Below the pieces are notes generated by a model. That model was not told the DNA's origin, did not search any database, and worked only from the letters and a program-made list of their open reading frames with translations. The position numbers and the translations under genes were made by a program. From NCBI RefSeq assembly GCF_000152865.1, contig NZ_CH672390.1, positions 744,001 through 808,000 on the forward strand: a stretch of 64,000 nt of DNA, read 5' to 3'. This document shows, piece after piece, positions 45,719 through 55,471 of this stretch. Position 1 is the stretch's first letter. Each line of letters starts with the position of its first letter. Source of the DNA: Erythrobacter sp. NAP1. Its GTDB lineage: Bacteria; Pseudomonadota; Alphaproteobacteria; Sphingomonadales; Sphingomonadaceae.

Positions 45719-46581
45719 AGCGTGTCCACCGGTACCTTGATGTAGCGGATCCCATTGCTTTCCGGCGCGGGAAAGCTTCCGGCGCGCATGTTCACCTGTA
45801 CGGACGGGATCATCAGCTTGGGGGTTGCCAGAGTTGCGTCCCGTTTCGTTCTCATGGCGACGAAGTCCTCCTCGCTAATCCCTTCGCGCACATGGATGTT
45901 GCCAAGCCGCTGCTCGCCAACACTTGATATCCATCGCAATTCGTCTCGGCCTTCGGGAAGGTAATCGTGATTGAGAAACATCCGCGTGTCGTCGGGTAGC
46001 TCGAAAATGCGGTGAATAGAGCGGTAGAGCGTGCGCGCGTCACCGCCGGGAAAGTCGCATCGCGCGGTCCCGTAGTCGGGCATGAACAGGGTATCGCCGA
46101 CAAAGGCAGCATCACCGATGAGGTGAGTCATGCAAGCCGGGGTGTGACCGGGCGTGTGAATGGCTCGCGCGCCGATGGTTCCGACCTTGTAGGTTTCGCC
46201 ATCCCGGAAGAGATGGTCGAATTGCGAACCGTCGAGCCGGAAATCTTCGTCCGCATTGAAGAGCTTTCCAAATACCTTTTGAACTTCGGAAATATGCTCA
46301 CCAATGGCGAGCTTTCCGCCCAATTCGGACCTCAGATAATGGCCCGCCGAAAGGTGGTCGGCATGGATGTGCGTATCGATGATCCATTCGACCGTCAGCC
46401 CATGTGCCCTCACATGCTCGGCGATCTTGTCAGCGGATTTGGTCGAACTTCGTCCTGAAGCCTGATCGTAGTCAAGCAGCGGATCGATGATCGCGCAGCG
46501 ACCTGTGTCGGGATCAGCCGCGATATGGCTGATGTTGTTGGTTTCAGTGTCGAGGAAAGATGTGACGTCTGGGGTGTTCAT
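45715..46581 (-). CDS. Persulfide dioxygenase (Blh/ETHE1-like MBL hydrolase)
   Basis: 288 aa. Metallo-beta-lactamase fold with THIHADHLSAGHYL, TPGHTPACMTH, VGDTLFMPDYGTARCDFPGG and a C-terminal HDY ligand region; the PDYGTARCDFPGG stretch is typical of Blh persulfide dioxygenases controlled by BigR. It oxidises glutathione persulfide to sulfite in the cytosol. ATGA overlap with the repressor gene. Confidence 0.9.
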   Translation of the reverse strand: MNTPDVTSFLDTETNNISHIAADPDTGRCAIIDPLLDYDQASGRSSTKSADKIAEHVRAHGLTVEWIIDTHIHADHLSAGHYLRSELGGKLAIGEHISEVQKVFGKLFNADEDFRLDGSQFDHLFRDGETYKVGTIGARAIHTPGHTPACMTHLIGDAAFVGDTLFMPDYGTARCDFPGGDARTLYRSIHRIFELPDDTRMFLNHDYLPEGRDELRWISSVGEQRLGNIHVREGISEEDFVAMRTKRDATLATPKLMIPSVQVNMRAGSFPAPESNGIRYIKVPVDTL

Positions 46582-46925
46582 GACCCGGCTCCCTCTTCGG
46601 CCAGACTAGCGACAAGCGGGCCTTGTGCTTCGTCGCCGCAGAAACGGTGATAGAGAAATTCCATGATGGCGACCGCATCTTCATCAACGATGCGATAGAA
46701 GATCGACTGTCCATCGCGGCGCGCCTCGATGATGCCCTCTCGGCGTAGGACCGCCAGTTGCTGAGACATTGCCGGTGCCTTTCGATCCAGCGCCTCAGCA
46801 AGATCGCCAGCGGCCATCTCACCTTGAGCCAGATGGCAAAGCACCATCAGCCGATCGCGATGAGAAAGCAGCTTGAGCAACGCGCTCACTTTTGACGCAG
46901 TCTTTTCCATTTCCTGTAATTGCAT
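46578..46925 (-). CDS. bigR: ArsR-family repressor, BigR/SqrR-like persulfide sensor
   Basis: 115 aa (or 110 if the ATG at 46910 is used). Winged helix with PAMSQQLAVLRREGIIEARRD as recognition region. Two cysteines, in VLCHLAQGE and YHRFCGDE, match the redox pair of BigR/SqrR that forms a tetrasulfide bridge with persulfide. First gene of the operon; its start codon lies within the palindrome 46913-46950, so binding there would repress its own operon. Confidence 0.88.
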   Translation of the reverse strand: MQLQEMEKTASKVSALLKLLSHRDRLMVLCHLAQGEMAAGDLAEALDRKAPAMSQQLAVLRREGIIEARRDGQSIFYRIVDEDAVAIMEFLYHRFCGDEAQGPLVASLAEEGAGS

Positions 46926-46950
46926 AATTCATAAAATATGCAATTACAGG
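46913..46950. promoter_or_regulatory. Perfect 14-bp-arm palindromic operator of the BigR-like repressor
   Basis: CCTGTAATTGCATA (46913-46926), 10-nt A+T-rich spacer, TATGCAATTACAGG (46937-46950); arms are exact reverse complements. It overlaps the first codons of the repressor. Strong operator candidate. Confidence 0.8.
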
Positions 46951-46997
46951 CTAATCGTCAAGGGTCTGCGAGTTCAACAAGGCCGGGAGATTTGCGC

Positions 46998-48392
46998 TTA
47001 ATCCTCTGAAACCCAGGTACCGCCGAGGGCAAGATTGAGGGCGACCCACTGGTCGATGCGGGCTCGCCTTATCGACACCAGATTGCGCTCGGCGGCGAAC
47101 AGGCGCTGTTGAATGTTGAGGACGTCAATCAGCGCGATCTCGCCTTCCTGGTACTGCAATTGAGCGAGTATGTAGGCGGTGCTCGATTCCTCTGCGGCGG
47201 TTTCGAGTATCAATTCTCGCCTTCCGAGGACTTGCACCTGGTCGAGATTGTTTTCGACATCCTGAAACGCGGACAGGGCTGTTGATGCGTACAGCTCTAT
47301 TGCGGCACGACGGTTGGCGTCCGCATCGTCCTCCTGGGCTCCGCGTAATCCTCCATCGAAGATCGGCTGAAGCACGCTGCCGACCACCGACCATAGAAGG
47401 CTGGGGCCGTCGAGTATGTTGGTGAGGTCGGTAGAGGTTCCACCCCCGCTGGCGGTTAGCGACACGAGCGGAAGCTGAGCCGCGCGCGCCTGATCAAGAT
47501 TTGCAAAGGCCGCTGCGACCTGGCGCTCTGCCGCGATTATATCAGGCCGCCTTTCCAAAAGCTGCGACGGAACACCGGCAGGAGGAGGCGGCGGCGTTTC
47601 GGGAAGTTCCACCGACACGATGGCGCGGTCGGCCGGATAGCGACCGAGCAACACCTCAAGAGCGCGCTTGGCAATTCGTGCGCTGACTTGTGCTTGTTCA
47701 AGGCTGTCGCGCGCTGTTTCGAGATCGGTCCCGGCCGTTGCTGTATCCTGCCGAGAGGCAAAACCTTCGCGGTATCGCACGCGAACGATCCGGTCGATCT
47801 CCGCCAATGCGTCGACCGTGCGCTGAGCAACGCCGACCTGCTGTTCCGCCTCGATCGTCGCGAAATACGCGCTCGCGACACCTTGAGCGAGCGCATACTG
47901 CGCAAATCTGAGATCCGCTTCGACGGCCTGCGCGCTGGCATAGGCAGCGTTTCGCCCGGCGCGCACACGGCCCCAGAGATCAACTTCCCACTGCGCTTGT
48001 GCAGTGAGCGTGTAAACCGGGTCCTGGATCGCAAAAGGTTGCGGACTGTCAGTGCGATCGACGCTGAAGTTTCCGTTCAACTGCGGGAAGAGCGGCGCAC
48101 GGGCTTGTCGAACCAGCGCGCGGGCCGCGTCGAGGTTGGCTGCAGCTACGCGAATGTCGCGGTTGTTGGCCTGCGCTTCGAAAACAAGTTCGGTCAACAC
48201 CGGATCGCCAATGGCTTCAATCCAGCCGACACGAATTTCTCCGGGAACGCTACCGTCGACCACCCATTGGTCCGGTAGCGTGGGCAGACTTTCGCTCACG
48301 GCCTCCGCAACGTCGCTGTCTGTGCTCAGCGTCGCGCACCCTCCAAGCATCACGCTGAAGGCCAAGAGCGGGGCGAGGGTGCTTCGGTTCAC
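46998..48392 (-). CDS. RND efflux outer-membrane lipoprotein (NodT/OprM family)
   Basis: 464 aa with lipobox (MLGGCATLS) and two outer-membrane-efflux repeats rich in Ala/Gln/Arg. It completes the tripartite system encoded by the two genes upstream and overlaps the pump gene by 4 nt. Different subfamily from the Cus channel at 3722. Confidence 0.9.
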   Translation of the reverse strand: MNRSTLAPLLAFSVMLGGCATLSTDSDVAEAVSESLPTLPDQWVVDGSVPGEIRVGWIEAIGDPVLTELVFEAQANNRDIRVAAANLDAARALVRQARAPLFPQLNGNFSVDRTDSPQPFAIQDPVYTLTAQAQWEVDLWGRVRAGRNAAYASAQAVEADLRFAQYALAQGVASAYFATIEAEQQVGVAQRTVDALAEIDRIVRVRYREGFASRQDTATAGTDLETARDSLEQAQVSARIAKRALEVLLGRYPADRAIVSVELPETPPPPPAGVPSQLLERRPDIIAAERQVAAAFANLDQARAAQLPLVSLTASGGGTSTDLTNILDGPSLLWSVVGSVLQPIFDGGLRGAQEDDADANRRAAIELYASTALSAFQDVENNLDQVQVLGRRELILETAAEESSTAYILAQLQYQEGEIALIDVLNIQQRLFAAERNLVSIRRARIDQWVALNLALGGTWVSED

Positions 48393-51300
48393 GTTGGTTG
48401 CTCCTCACCGGTCTCATCATCGGAGATGCCAAAAACGACCGCATAAACCACGGGAACAATGACCAGAGTAAGCGCGGTCGCGAAGCTGAGACCAAAGACC
48501 AGCACAACAGCCATCGACTTGAAGAATGCATCGAAAAAGAGCGGGAGAACGCCGAGAACGGTTGTGCCTGACCCAAGGAGCACCGGACGAACGCGGCTGG
48601 CCGCGCTATCGACCAGTGCCGTAAAGCGCGGCTTGCCTTCCGAGATTTCGAGGTCGATCTGATCCACCAGGACAATGGCATTCTTGATCAGCAGGCCTGC
48701 GAGCGACAGCACGCCAAGGATCGCCATAAATTCAAACGGCACACCCATCAGCACCAACCCGAGCACCACGCCGACGAGCGACAGCGGAACCACCGACCAG
48801 ATCACCAATGGTTGCCGCAAAGCATTGAATAGGAGGATCACGACAAGGATCATCGCTCCGAAGCCAAATGGTATGGCGGTCATCAGGTTGCCGTTCGCTT
48901 CTTCGGAATTACCAGACTCGCCATCCCATTTCAGAGCGTATCCTGGCGGAAGCTCGATTGCCTCGACGGGGCCCTGAATTCTCGCCTGAAGGTCGCCAGC
49001 GAGTACGCCGGGAGCGGGGTCGGCTTGCGCCTTGATCGACCAGAGATTGTCGGTTCGGCGAAGGCGGCTGTCTCGATAGATGGTGGCGATGCCATCGGTG
49101 ACCTGCTCAATTGGAACTGCGGCGCCAGTTGGAGAGATCACCTGGATCGTGCCCATGTCCGACACGTCCTGGCGCTCGTTCTCAGGCGCGCGCGACATGA
49201 TCGGGATGAGGTCGTCGTTCTCACGATATACTCCGACCTGCTGGCCCGAGTAATTGCGGGCAAGGGCAGCGCCCACATCCGATCGGCTCACGCCTGCGCG
49301 ACGGCCTTTCACTTCCGAATAGACAGGTTCGATCGCGGGGACAGGCTGGCGCCAATTGTCCTTGATCGCGATGGCGCCCCCATCCTCGCGATAGATATCT
49401 TGCGCTTCCCGCGCGAGCCTGCGCAGGACTTCGGGGTCTGGCCCGCTGAAGGTTGCCTCGATCTTTGATCCCCCTCCAGGGCCGAGGATAAATCGCCAGA
49501 CCTTGCCTTGCGCTTGCGGGAAGTTCGCATCGAGATGGGCCTGGACCTTGGGGATCATGTCATCGAGACGTGTATAGTCATCGACCTTGACCAGTATCTG
49601 CCCGTAAGCCGAGTTCGAGCTCTCGAACTGATAGACAAGCATATACCGCAGCGTTCCTCGCCCGACGAGCGAATGGACATGCTCGACCCCGTCAAGGCCA
49701 GCAAGATACGTCTCCAGCTCCTTTATGTCGGCATCTGTCTGCTTGATATCCGTCCCTTCCGGAAGCCAGTAATCGACCACCAGTTGCGGCGTGGTCGAAG
49801 CTGGGAAGAAGCCCGGCGTGACGAGAGAGAACCCGGCAAGCGATGCGACGAACAGCGCTGCCGCCGCGCCCAGGGTCACGAACCGCCGATGAATGGCAGC
49901 GGTCACGACTCGTCTGAACGCGGCCATCGCCTTTCCGTCGCCCTTTTCTTCCATGGGAGTGCCGCCCGATCCTTCGTGGCACTGATCCTCGACCGACTTG
50001 AAAAGGATTGAGCAAAGAAACGGCGTGAGGGTGATCGCAAAGATCCAGCTGAACATCAGCGAGATCAAGATCACCCGGAACAAGTCACCTGTGAATTCGG
50101 CGGTATCGCCTGGCGCCAGCCCAATTGGCGCGAAAGCGAGAATTCCGACAATTGTGCCGCCGAGCAGGGGCCAGATTGAGCGCTTCACCACAACACTTGC
50201 AATGTCGATCAACCGCCGTCCGCGCTGGCAACCGGTCAAGATTCCGTCTGCGACGACGATGGCGTTATCGACCAACATACCGAGCGCGATTATGAGCGCG
50301 CCGAGCGAAATGCGGTGCATGGGAATATCGGCCAGATACATCGTGCCCAGCGTCGCCGATATCGTGAGAAGCAGGCCAATTCCGATCACGAGGCCTGATT
50401 TCCACCCCATGAAGATGAACAGCGTGCCGATCACAATGGCGAGGGCGATGAGGACATTGATGACGAAGTTCGACACCGACGCATCGACAATCTCGCCCTG
50501 GTTGTAAAACTCCTGCAGCACGATGCCCGCAGGCCGCTCACCTTCAATTTCAGCGAGCCTTTGCGACAGCCGTTCTTCCACCGCGACAATGTTCGATCCT
50601 GCGACAGCCGCTACGCCAAGTACGATCGCTGGCTTGCCGTCGAAATAGGCGAGAAACTCGGGCGGGTCCTGATATCCGCGTGATACCTCTGCGATATCGC
50701 TGAGCTGTACGGTCCGCCCATCGCCGGGGGAAACGAGCAGGTTCGAAATCGCCTCTACGGAATCGATGTCGCCGGTGGGAGTGATCGTCAGACGCCGCCC
50801 GTCGACCTCCGCACTGCCTCCGGCGACCACTGTGTTTTGTGTCGACAGTTGTTGAAAGATCGCGTCCACCGTCGTGCCCAGCGCCGCTGCATTCTGACGG
50901 GTGATTTCGACATAGATGACCTCCTGCTGGTCGGCGGCGATATTGACTTTGCCGACACCGTCAACGGCCAGAAGGTCCTGCCGCAATCGCTTGGCGTAGT
51001 TGCGCAGCTCAGCCATCGAGAAGCCGTCACCCGTCAGCACATAATAGATGCCGAAAACGTCGCCGAACTCGTCGAAGACCATGCTTGATCCACTGCCGGG
51101 CGGCAGGTCGCTGGCCGCGTCACGAACCTTATTGCGCAGCTTGGTCCAGATGATCTGGAGATCTTCCTTGCTCGGCGAGGCGGAAAATTTGATGTCGACG
51201 GAAATCTCGGAGAAACCCGCCGACGACACCGAGCGGATCTCGTCCACTTCGGCCATATCCTGCAGTGCTTCTTCGAGAGGGGCAGAGACTTCGCGTGCGA

Positions 51301-51475
51301 CTTCTTCCGGGGTTCCGCCGGGGTAGGGGGTGAAAACCTGCGCGGTGCGGATGGTGAACTCTGGGTCCTCGAACCGCGGCATATTGCCATAGGCGAACCA
51401 GCCCGCGAACAAAGACAGTATAATGACCAGCCACATGATGAGCCGGTTCTTGATGCTATACGCGGCGATATCCAT
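48389..51475 (-). CDS. RND multidrug efflux pump (AcrB/HAE1-like)
   Basis: About 1028 aa from the ATG at 51475 (MDIAAYSIKNRLIMW, a typical pump N-terminus); the frame also allows an ATG at 51526, which would overlap the adaptor gene. Features: large periplasmic loops, FTPYPGGTPEEVAREV, and GMLVDNAIVVADGI in TM4 with Asp residues of the proton relay. No heavy-metal signature, so the substrate is probably organic. Confidence 0.9.
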   Translation of the reverse strand: MDIAAYSIKNRLIMWLVIILSLFAGWFAYGNMPRFEDPEFTIRTAQVFTPYPGGTPEEVAREVSAPLEEALQDMAEVDEIRSVSSAGFSEISVDIKFSASPSKEDLQIIWTKLRNKVRDAASDLPPGSGSSMVFDEFGDVFGIYYVLTGDGFSMAELRNYAKRLRQDLLAVDGVGKVNIAADQQEVIYVEITRQNAAALGTTVDAIFQQLSTQNTVVAGGSAEVDGRRLTITPTGDIDSVEAISNLLVSPGDGRTVQLSDIAEVSRGYQDPPEFLAYFDGKPAIVLGVAAVAGSNIVAVEERLSQRLAEIEGERPAGIVLQEFYNQGEIVDASVSNFVINVLIALAIVIGTLFIFMGWKSGLVIGIGLLLTISATLGTMYLADIPMHRISLGALIIALGMLVDNAIVVADGILTGCQRGRRLIDIASVVVKRSIWPLLGGTIVGILAFAPIGLAPGDTAEFTGDLFRVILISLMFSWIFAITLTPFLCSILFKSVEDQCHEGSGGTPMEEKGDGKAMAAFRRVVTAAIHRRFVTLGAAAALFVASLAGFSLVTPGFFPASTTPQLVVDYWLPEGTDIKQTDADIKELETYLAGLDGVEHVHSLVGRGTLRYMLVYQFESSNSAYGQILVKVDDYTRLDDMIPKVQAHLDANFPQAQGKVWRFILGPGGGSKIEATFSGPDPEVLRRLAREAQDIYREDGGAIAIKDNWRQPVPAIEPVYSEVKGRRAGVSRSDVGAALARNYSGQQVGVYRENDDLIPIMSRAPENERQDVSDMGTIQVISPTGAAVPIEQVTDGIATIYRDSRLRRTDNLWSIKAQADPAPGVLAGDLQARIQGPVEAIELPPGYALKWDGESGNSEEANGNLMTAIPFGFGAMILVVILLFNALRQPLVIWSVVPLSLVGVVLGLVLMGVPFEFMAILGVLSLAGLLIKNAIVLVDQIDLEISEGKPRFTALVDSAASRVRPVLLGSGTTVLGVLPLFFDAFFKSMAVVLVFGLSFATALTLVIVPVVYAVVFGISDDETGEEQPT

Positions 51476-51491
51476 CGAGCGGGCCGGCGCC

Positions 51492-52547
51492 TTACTGCGC
51501 CCAGGGGCGAACTTTGTCGCCTTCATTCAAATAGGCACCGCCCGCTGCGACGATTGTCTCCCCGGTCTGTAGTCCGTCCGTAACCGTGAGGTACTCGCCC
51601 ACTTCCTGGGCAATCGTCACGTCGCGCCGTTCCAGAGCGCGATCAGGCCCGTTCACGACCCAAACGTATCGCTGTTCCCCTTCGGCCATGACGGCAGCCA
51701 GCGGGACGGCAACGCCAAGCATCTCTTCAGGAACGTCGATGATTTCGGTGTCGAAGAACATTGTTGCCGTCATGCCTGTCAGGACGACGAGGTCTGCCGG
51801 CGGTTCAAAGCGAAAGTGTCCCTCAAAAGTCTGCGTTGAACTGTCGGCTTGTCCAGTCGCTTCGCGGAATGTGGCTGGAAACTGGCGATCGGGGGCTGCA
51901 TCGAGCTCAACGAAGACATTGAAGTATCTGACCCGGTTGGAGTTGAGCACGAAACTCGCAGGGACATTGACCACGGCTTCAACCGCGCGGCTCTGAAGGA
52001 CGAGGACGGCCTGTTGGGGAGCGACGTTTTGAAATTGCTCGACATAGGTGACGCCAACAAAACCGCTGAACGGAGCGCGAAGGACGGTGTCCGACAGGTT
52101 CTTTTTCGCGGTGTCGAGATTTGCCTTGGCAACCTGTCGCTGCGCCTCGCGGCTCTCCACCACGCTGCGAGAAATCGCATCCTCTTCGATCAGGCGAAGT
52201 GCACGTCGATACTCGCTGTCCGCGTTCGAATACTGCGCCTCCGCTTGTGCGACTGCGGCCTGAAAGCTTCGCGCGTCAAGCCGGGCGATCACATCGCCGC
52301 GCTGGAATTCTTCCCCGTCGATGGCATTCCATTCGACGATCTGGCCGCCAACCTGAAAGGCTAGATCGGTCGTACGCACCGAGCGCACGACGGCTGGAAG
52401 GCTGTTCGCGCGTTGGTTCGAAGCCTGTTCCAATGTCAGCAATTTTGCCGGGACTGCCGGTTCTTCGACTACGATCTCTACATCGTCAGCACATGAAGCC
52501 ATGCCGAGTGAGAGGATCGCGGCCAGTATCCAGCGTTTAATCTGCAT
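51492..52547 (-). CDS. RND efflux periplasmic adaptor lipoprotein
   Basis: 351 aa from the ATG at 52547; an upstream GTG is possible. Lipobox in LGMASCADD. HlyD-type core with lipoyl-like (LAFQVGGQIVEWNAIDGEEF), coiled-coil hairpin (about 95-155) and beta-barrel parts. First gene of the efflux operon; no adjacent regulator is seen upstream. Confidence 0.9.
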   Translation of the reverse strand: MQIKRWILAAILSLGMASCADDVEIVVEEPAVPAKLLTLEQASNQRANSLPAVVRSVRTTDLAFQVGGQIVEWNAIDGEEFQRGDVIARLDARSFQAAVAQAEAQYSNADSEYRRALRLIEEDAISRSVVESREAQRQVAKANLDTAKKNLSDTVLRAPFSGFVGVTYVEQFQNVAPQQAVLVLQSRAVEAVVNVPASFVLNSNRVRYFNVFVELDAAPDRQFPATFREATGQADSSTQTFEGHFRFEPPADLVVLTGMTATMFFDTEIIDVPEEMLGVAVPLAAVMAEGEQRYVWVVNGPDRALERRDVTIAQEVGEYLTVTDGLQTGETIVAAGGAYLNEGDKVRPWAQ

Positions 52548-52714
52548 AGGTTCCACCACCTTAATGCAAGAGCCAGGCGGGAGCAGCTTTCAAGCGGAGA
52601 GGGACTTGCGCTGGCTTGGCTCTCCCTTCGCTCTACACATCCTTTGGGCTTGGTCAAAGCCGACAATAGTCGCGTATCTGATCGTGTTGATGGGAGGCTG
52701 CCGGCGCCAATGGC

Positions 52715-54295
52715 TCAGTGTGTCATGTCGATGACCTTTTCCAAGCCAAGAGCTCGACGAAAGGCAAGGTCGTGCGAAACGCACAGAATAGCGCCGTCAT
52801 AATCGATCAGCGCCTGTTCGAGCAGTTCGATCGCATAGATGTCGAGATGGTTGGTCGGCTCGTCGAGTATCAACAATTTGGGCGGTTCCGGCGCGCTAAA
52901 GAGGCAGGCGAATGCAAGCCGCACTCGTTCTCCCCCTGATAAGGTCTGAACATCGCGCTGGCCCCACTCAGATCGGAAGCCGTATTGAGCAAGGGCTGCG
53001 TGGGCCGACTGCCTGTCGAGAGCCGGATTGTGCCTTCTGATTGCCTCCAGTGCGGACTCGGTTTGCTTCAGAAGCGAGAGATGCTGATCGAGGACTGCTA
53101 TAGCGTTCCGATCGCAACCCAACGAGCCCGCGCTCGGCGGAATCTCGCCCGAAATGATCCGCAACAGGGACGTCTTGCCGCTGCCATTTGGGCCGTTGAA
53201 AGCGATACGCTCCGGGCCGGTGATGCGCAGATCAAGTGGGCCAAAAACATGCATTCCGGAAAACTCGCAGCAGATGGCCGACGCATCCAGCAGCACGTGG
53301 CCATTCAAAAGCCGTGAACGCGGCAGCTCTATGCGAACTGGAACCACGCGCTCTACCAACGCCGCTGCATTTGATACGGCATCTATCGTATCCTCGACTT
53401 GCTCCTTGCCGATTGCGAGGTTGCGCGCCGATGTCTTCTCGGCGCGGCCCTTCTGAACATTGATTTCGAGCTTTGAATCATCGCGGCGGGCGGCTCCTTG
53501 CCTCCCCTGCCTGCTGCGCTGAGCCTGTCGTTCGGTGCGGGCTTGCTGGGCCGCGCGAGCCTGGCTTGCATCGCGCTCGGCCTGGTCCAGCGCGTCTTTC
53601 GCTTGCTCTCTGATCGCATCACGCTGAGCCTTGAAAGTCGACCAGCCTCCGCCAACGCTCAAGGCACCGGCAGGAGACAGTTCGATAATGCGATCCATGC
53701 TTTCGAGCAATTCGCGATCATGGCTGGCAACGAGCACCGGACCATCCCAATCCTCCAAAAGCTTGGCGACCATCGCACGCCCCTCCTCGTCGAGGTCATT
53801 GGTGGGCTCATCGAGCAACAGGATGTCAGGCCGTGCGATCTGCAAGCCTGCGATCTTCACACGGCATTGCTGGCCTCCACTCAGACTATGTGCAGGACGT
53901 TCGAGCGAGATATCAGGCAATCCCACCTGCGAGAGCGCATGTTCAAGGCGTGAAGGAAGGTCCCAATCGGCATCTTCAAGGTCGGTGCCTTGCGCCTCTC
54001 CTCGTTCGATCCGGGCAAGGATTGATAGCTGGCACTCAACGCCCAAAGCCTCAGCAACGCTGACGCCCTTTTCGAACGCCCCTTGCTTCATGATGCCAAT
54101 CGTACCGTCAGCCGTGACGGAGCCAGAAACCAAGCCGCTACCCGCGGCTATGGCAGTCAGCAGAGTGCTTTTCCCGCATCCATTGCGGCCGAACAGTCCA
54201 ACGACCTCGTGCGAGATCGTCTCGGAAAGCGGGGGGAAGAGTGGATTGAGAAGGTCGGCGCCAACGCATACGCCGTTGAGATGAATATGAGACAT
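52715..54295 (-). CDS. ABC-F family ATPase
   Basis: 526 aa with two nucleotide-binding domains: Walker A GRNGCGKST and GPNGSGKTS, signature motifs LSGGQQCRV and LSGGERVRL, and Walker B ILLLDEPTNDLD and LLILDEPTNHLD. The linker is highly charged (AQRSRQGRQGAARRD). No membrane segments; ABC-F proteins act on ribosomes, and some protect against antibiotics. Subtype cannot be told from sequence. Confidence 0.9.
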   Translation of the reverse strand: MSHIHLNGVCVGADLLNPLFPPLSETISHEVVGLFGRNGCGKSTLLTAIAAGSGLVSGSVTADGTIGIMKQGAFEKGVSVAEALGVECQLSILARIERGEAQGTDLEDADWDLPSRLEHALSQVGLPDISLERPAHSLSGGQQCRVKIAGLQIARPDILLLDEPTNDLDEEGRAMVAKLLEDWDGPVLVASHDRELLESMDRIIELSPAGALSVGGGWSTFKAQRDAIREQAKDALDQAERDASQARAAQQARTERQAQRSRQGRQGAARRDDSKLEINVQKGRAEKTSARNLAIGKEQVEDTIDAVSNAAALVERVVPVRIELPRSRLLNGHVLLDASAICCEFSGMHVFGPLDLRITGPERIAFNGPNGSGKTSLLRIISGEIPPSAGSLGCDRNAIAVLDQHLSLLKQTESALEAIRRHNPALDRQSAHAALAQYGFRSEWGQRDVQTLSGGERVRLAFACLFSAPEPPKLLILDEPTNHLDIYAIELLEQALIDYDGAILCVSHDLAFRRALGLEKVIDMTH

Positions 54296-54614
54296 GAGAA
54301 CATCCGAGCAAAAGTTGTCTGTACGACGAACGATCAGCTTAGTTGTTCATGCGAATTCACTCCGTTTGCGTTGCGCGTCAACTAGCTGCGTCCTTGGCCG
54401 AATTCAAGTTAGCGCGAACGCGTGGCTCGGGCCGTCTCCCGAAAACAGGCCGCTGCAAAGAAATTCAATTCGTATGGCACTTTATCGCAATCATGTCCGA
54501 GATTGCATTACCCTTGTTCCCCCCAACGCAGCGAAAAGTCAGGAACAGCAAAGGGTTGTCGCCGTTGTGTATGAGAGCGCCATCCCCCTCGGCCTCGCAA
54601 CTCAAGGGATACTC
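54296..54614. other. Intergenic region between ABC-F gene and sigma factor
   Basis: Divergent promoter region; open frames through it look non-coding. It holds the EcfG-type promoter at 54542-54566. Confidence 0.5.
54542..54566 (+). promoter_or_regulatory. EcfG-type general-stress promoter GGAAC-N16-CGTT
   Basis: GGAAC at 54542-54546 and CGTT at 54563-54566 with 16 nt between, the consensus of alphaproteobacterial general-stress sigma EcfG. It ends 48 nt before the sigma factor start, suggesting auto- or cross-regulation. Confidence 0.75.
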
Positions 54615-55379
54615 ATGTCAGTCCAAGCCAGCGGGCAAATCGCAATGCCAAATAATCCGCCAGTGAACATTCCAATACGCAGCCACGGCACTTTGCCGAA
54701 CGCCCATGGCTCGGCTAGCGAAAAGCCACGCAACCCATGGCCGGAAGCGAAATCGAAGCGCAAGAAATCGGTTTCTTCGCGCTCCTTCAAGAAGCAGATG
54801 GTGGAAGCTCAGGTGCCGCTCAAGCGCTTTGCTGTGCGTCTCTGCAAGAGGGAAGATCTGGCAGAGGATTTGATGCAGGAAACGCTTATGAAAGCGTGGG
54901 CGGCGCGCAATCAGTTCAAACCAGGCAGCAACTTCCTGAGCTGGGCATTCACAATCCTTCGCAATACCTGGTTGAACCAGATCCGGCGCAACAAAAAGTT
55001 CGTGGGTGAATACGATGAGCGGGCAGCTGAGAACATTCTTTCGATGCCCGCATCGCAAAATGCGTCAATGGCATTGGCCGACCTGCAACGCGCAATGTCC
55101 GAATTGCCTACCGATCAGCTCGAAGCCGTGATGCTGGTCGGGCCGGGCGACCACACCTATGAGGAAGCTGCCGAGATCCTCGGTTGCGCTCCGGGTACAG
55201 TAAAGAGCCGCGTATCGCGTGCACGGTCGGTTCTCGGTGACATCATCGAGGATGGTAAACTCAAAATGCCGATCGAAAACACCGAGGATGCGACCGAAAT
55301 CGCCGAGGTCTTCGTCGAGGCCATCGAGACAATCGAGCAGGGCGGAAACATCGAGGATGTCATCAACCTCAAGCGGTGA
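54615..55379 (+). CDS. Sigma-70 family factor, EcfG-like
   Basis: 254 aa from the ATG at 54615 with AAGGGA before it; the longer frame from 54294 lacks support. A basic Pro/Ser-rich N-terminal extension (~60 residues) is followed by sigma region 2 (REDLAEDLMQETLMKAWAAR, FLSWAFTILRNTWLNQIRR) and region 4 (EEAAEILGCAPGTVKSRVSR). An acidic C-terminal tail of about 35 residues follows. Sequence style and the upstream GGAAC-N16-CGTT promoter point to the general-stress-response group; no NepR or PhyR gene is adjacent. Confidence 0.85.
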   Translation: MSVQASGQIAMPNNPPVNIPIRSHGTLPNAHGSASEKPRNPWPEAKSKRKKSVSSRSFKKQMVEAQVPLKRFAVRLCKREDLAEDLMQETLMKAWAARNQFKPGSNFLSWAFTILRNTWLNQIRRNKKFVGEYDERAAENILSMPASQNASMALADLQRAMSELPTDQLEAVMLVGPGDHTYEEAAEILGCAPGTVKSRVSRARSVLGDIIEDGKLKMPIENTEDATEIAEVFVEAIETIEQGGNIEDVINLKR

Positions 55380-55409
55380 GGCTAACTCTCATTGAACGAA
55401 TAGAAATTA

Positions 55410-55454
55410 AAGCGCCGCGCTCCAATTGATGGGGCGCGGCGCTTCTTTTTTTTT
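55410..55454 (+). terminator. Rho-independent terminator
   Basis: Perfect 11-bp stem AAGCGCCGCGC (55410-55420) / GCGCGGCGCTT (55434-55444) followed by C and a run of ten T. It ends the sigma factor transcript. Confidence 0.92.
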
Positions 55455-55471
55455 GGAGCGAGTCCTTCGTG

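Noticed and set aside
54294..54614. N-terminal extension of the sigma factor from 54294
   Set aside because: Contains the EcfG promoter and lacks a ribosome-binding site; the ATG at 54615 has one.
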